Shown here in pieces: positions 55,935 to 59,356 of a stretch of DNA of 59,356 nt. The translations under genes and the position numbers were made by a program. The notes under the pieces are model-generated. The model was not told where the DNA came from, made no database searches, and saw only the letters and a list, made by a program, of their open reading frames with translations. Origin of the DNA: Hortaea werneckii (lineage: Eukaryota; Ascomycota; Dothideomycetes; Mycosphaerellales; Teratosphaeriaceae); contig JBAOKB010000084.1 of the NCBI GenBank assembly GCA_037044905.1, positions 1-59,356 on the forward strand, in the 5' to 3' direction. Positions within the stretch are counted from its first letter, which is position 1. Each line of letters begins with the position of its first letter.

Positions 55935-57455
55935 ATGCTACACATCGAGGATGGCAGGGCGTCTTGTCGGTCGATTGTCTGTCAACAAGGCCGGAAAGTC
56001 GACCTTATTCTTTCGGGCTTGTGTTCTGCCTTATTTCATATCCTTAGGTGTGTTCCAGTCCGTAGCAATTACATTCTTTACTGTGAGCCGGATTTGTGCA
56101 ATTGTCCTTGCTATCAAGGTCAGTGAAAAGACGTATCATACATACATAGTATGCTGCTCCTTTGTAGATAGGACTAAGCTCAGTGTAGGGTCACAGCCCA
56201 TGTCAGCAAGTGATTTGAAGAGTCAAGGCCTTCGTGAAGATATGCCAGCATCGCAGGCCAAGTGTTTCTCTACCGGGCGTTAGTCACTTTTGAGCATCGG
56301 TTGCAAAGGCAAGTCCAACCATAAGACTTTTCTTCTTAGGCCCATGCGTGAGAACTATACACTCCCAAACACTTCTGCGCGGCGACTGGATAATGTGTCA
56401 TTCATTGTTCAAACGCAAATTGTGTGCTCGGCAGCTGTTGTGTAGCTATATCGCAGGTCATCACGCCGAGTTCAATGCGAGCTTCCACCGCCTTCTATTG
56501 GCATGCCTCAGCATTTTTCAGCGTCGCCATGTGTCCCGGGACCAGCGAGAGTACTCCATGCAATGCTGGTGGGAAATTGTCATGATCGATAGCAACGCAG
56601 ATAGTGCCCAGCTCAACAGCTGCATCTGGATGGAGCCACCTTGAGAGCCGTATGCCGGCAGTTGTAGCAACACGCATGGTCTCAGCCTTATACCTGCCCA
56701 ACGGGACAGCGAGCAATATGTATGGCGAAAGCAATGAGGCTAGAAAGTCGCTTCGGAGAGGCGAGGCCATGGGAGACTGCGCTGCTGGTATACGGGCAAA
56801 AAGTTGATCAACCATCCCGTCGCAGTGACATTCTCAACGATGTCCAAATCGATTGGGCCCGCGCACTTTACGCGAGCGGATTCCGATCATTAAGCGAGTC
56901 TGGAGAGACGAGGCAGGGCAGACGTGAGGGCATAGGCGTCAGGAATCCTGTGAACGCTTTTCTAGCAATACATGCCTTTCATAGAGACTGGATGTGAAGT
57001 ATGCTTAATTCGTTGACGAATAATAAGACAACGGGGCAGTTTGGCGGTGATGAGAGCCGTTGGTGAGACGGGCAATGGGGTAAAGTGAAATTTGTTACAG
57101 GTGCATTTGTGTGGCTTAGTCGTGTGCTCACTTACTCGATTGGGGCGCGGGCACGCGCTAAGGAAAGCAAGATCCGGGATGACATACGAGCGTTACAAGG
57201 CGCGGCTGGGAACTCTGATACCATGCCTTGGGCTTGACCAGTCTTTATCAGGACCAATGGCACACGCCGGTTCCATGACAACATCCCCTCAATCCGCTCG
57301 TGAATACCTCCAAAACCACAGTCATCACTTGCCATGTCCTACATCTAAGTCGCGGGCGCACGTCTCTAGCATTCCTGCTGACCTACATATTCGCTCCCCC
57401 GTAGGCGGCACAGCCTCATTGATAGCAATTGGGTATCGATAAGGGTGTAAGGAAC
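55935..57455. other. Intergenic region, 1.5 kb
   Basis: Between the cutinase and SPX genes. Only short frames without domains on either strand. Confidence 0.45.
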
Positions 57456-59356
57456 ATGAAGTACGGCGAAACATTGAGACAGAGGTCTATACCTGCATGG
57501 TCTCATCGTACGTCAGCTCCACTACTCTGTCCCACTCGCAATGGCCTCTGGTGGCTTCAATGGCCGGTGTGCCGGCGCATACCATACTGACACCTCTGTC
57601 GCAGATAATATAGATTACGATGATATCAAGCATTTTATAAAGGAAGGCACCACCTCTGGCAGGGGCAAATCCGTGTCTATACCAGGCCGTGATGACGACA
57701 AGCGGCTTGAGTTTGAAAACTCCTTGTTCGCAATCTTCGCAGAGCAGCATCATCGGATCGATCTCTTCGTACGGAGCAAAGCGGGAGAGATACGCCGAAG
57801 AATTGGTGAGTCGATGGACCCGATTCGACATCTTGTGAGGGTTGAGTGCTGATTGGGCTTCTAGACCATTCAAAGAGACTATTGAGCCAGCTCTCAGCGC
57901 GAGGATCTTCAGCTGCAGATCGCCGCATACCATTAGGACGGTTAGAGCGTTATGGAAGGTTAGAAAATGATGTGTTGAAAGCCGGTGAAGAGATTAAGAG
58001 TCTCGCGCGCTTTACTAGCACTCAGCGTACTGCCTTCCGAAAGCTGCTGAAGAAGTACAAAAAATGGACTGGCTCTAACAACCTCGAAGAGCGCTTTCGC
58101 CAGGAGGTTCTAGACGACCCTAAAAGCTTCACCAAGTTAGATCTCGGCCCGCTACTTGATGAGTATTCGGTCACTTTGTTACAGATTCGGTCTATGTGGG
58201 AAGAAAGAATACGGCAGCAAGTTCCGGATCCGCAGAAACCCAACTTGCAAGCGCCAAAGAGCTCAACAACTTTTTCCCGCTTACGAGAAGCAGCCCAGAC
58301 TGGATCCAAGGTCGATTTCGATACTGCTATTGCCTCTGTCCCACTAGGCGAAAATAGCACCTTCGCCAGCTACTTTGTGCATTGCGAAAACGTTGTGGAG
58401 CTTCAGCTTTTGCTACTCCAGCATTCGCGATTTTGCATGTCCAGAAGTCGGTCGAATTCCTTGAACTCACCGATATCGCCGTCACAACGTAGTGGAAGTT
58501 ACGACGCTACGAGTGGAGAGGATGCCGACTACTTTGCCATCGAAGCAGATGATGCAGGGCGCCTTGCTCAGGAGCAGAACTCGCTCACAGTTCATGATCG
58601 AGAGCACCACCCGGGCTCAACTCCACAAAAGGCTGAATGGTGTGCGAGATGGACACCAGAGAACGAGGCATCTCTGACTCACAGAGTCACTGATGGTGGC
58701 GAACAGTCTATCAAACTGAAGCGCAAGCACGTACGGAGCTTTTTCGACCGCGAAGTCGAGTTCCCGAGCCAAAAAGCTGCTTTTCCGGGAGAATCAGAGA
58801 AGATGCTAAATTCACTGAGGCAAGCTTACAAACGAGAACAAAAGGTGGACCCTTTGTATTCATTTGCCAGCTCGCGATCCCGCTTCATCGATGACAAAAG
58901 CAAGCAGAACAGCATCACGTTGGCAACACTCGACACAAACATCACGATCCAAAATGAAGACCATCGAAATGGCGAAAAGCACGTTTTTCCCTTTGCTCTG
59001 CTGCTCGTTAGACAAGAGGGCGCTTCAAATGGTCTTTTGCATGCGCTTGAGCAAACTCATCTTGTCGAACAGGTACCAGGCTTTTCCATGGAGTACCACG
59101 CTATTTGGCAAACCAGGAAGAGTTCGGTCCCTGAACCTTTCTGGGCTCCTTTACTGAGCCGCGACATTCGCAAGCTACCTTCTGGGCCTCTCCACCGCAA
59201 AAGCAGTACTACCACGCCAAATTCTGTGGACTCTGCTACCGGCGCGACGGACAGCGCCACCGCAGTCGAGACAGGCCGTTCAGACTCCGGTGGGGCGTTT
59301 GATGGACTACTGGATGCACCGCCCGCTCGCTCATTCCGCAATAAGCGGCGGAGGCG
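57456..59356 (+). CDS. SPX-domain protein, Vtc5-like (partial, runs off right edge)
   Basis: Exons 57456-57507, 57605-57805 and 57865 to beyond 59356; 581 codons present, no stop reached. The SPX domain is split by both introns: MKYGETLRQRSIPAWSHH, NIDYDDIKHFIKE, then LEFENSLFAIFAEQHHRIDLFV, RRIPLGRLERYGRLENDV, FTSTQRTAFRKLLKKYKKWTG. SPX domains sense inositol pyrophosphates in phosphate homeostasis. The region after it (ENSTFASYFVHCENVVELQLLLLQHSRF, HVFPFALLLVRQEG) and the absence of ankyrin repeats resemble yeast Vtc5, an accessory subunit of the vacuolar polyphosphate polymerase. The expected C-terminal membrane segments would lie outside the window. Vtc5 versus another SPX protein is an inference from memory. 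Confidence 0.85.

Overview
The window is nuclear DNA of a filamentous ascomycete (Pezizomycotina). Genes are separated and lie on both strands, most carry 1 to 5 short introns (about 47 to 95 bp, GT..AG, with one GC..AG), and the gene content is typically fungal: Zn2Cys6 factor, PTH11-type 7TM domain, cutinase, Kgd4, Igo1, Rsp5/HulA, Vtc5-like SPX protein. From family recollection I would place it in the Dothideomycetes (Capnodiales/Mycosphaerellales-like). That is an inference, not something the sequence proves. I rebuilt exon structures by hand from splice signals plus reading-frame and family continuity. In almost every spliced model the exon lengths sum to a multiple of three.

Layout, left to right. 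0-3 kb: a mitochondrial acyl-CoA thioesterase (ACOT9 type) running off the left edge, diverging from an unrecognised acidic protein. 3-5.7 kb: gene-poor. 5.7-14.3 kb: a fungal MHYT 7TM protein, an FAD monooxygenase, the mRNA-export factor Rae1/Gle2 and the nuclear poly(A)-binding protein Pab2, all on the + strand. 15-22.4 kb: a cysteine- and serine-rich GPI-type surface protein (four exons, two of them under 100 nt), a single-ORF fusion of a PTH11-like rhodopsin-domain receptor to an FHS (fucose-permease-like) transporter, and the Rps3 arginine methyltransferase Sfm1, all on the - strand. 23-28.3 kb: Igo1/endosulfine, a second-type mitochondrial aconitase (AcoB/Aco2) and an aldo-keto reductase. 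28.8-31 kb: an apparently decayed gene, broken by three in-frame TAG codons and two frameshifts, with a 57-bp tandem duplication near its start. 31-36 kb: Rsp5/HulA ubiquitin ligase and a Zn2Cys6 regulator. 37-47.3 kb: SPF45-type splicing factor, Afg1-type AAA ATPase, F-box protein, Med18, Kgd4 and an AlkA/Mag1 DNA glycosylase. 48-53 kb: a small single-TM protein, a candidate papain-fold (Tox-PL-like) protein and an R3H/SUZ RNA-binding protein. 53-59.4 kb: gene-poor DNA, a secreted cutinase, then an SPX-domain Vtc5-like gene leaving the right edge.

Most genes are conserved housekeeping or regulatory functions without operon-like linkage: mRNA processing and export (Rae1, Pab2, SPF45, Med18), mitochondrial metabolism (ACOT9, aconitase, Kgd4, Afg1), ubiquitin (Rsp5, F-box) and phosphate (SPX). 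I see no secondary-metabolite cluster, CRISPR array, rRNA or convincing tRNA. The most interesting items are the receptor-transporter fusion, the papain-fold candidate, the TAG-interrupted pseudogene, the CFEM-like surface protein and the cutinase whose GC-AG intron splits the catalytic serine codon.
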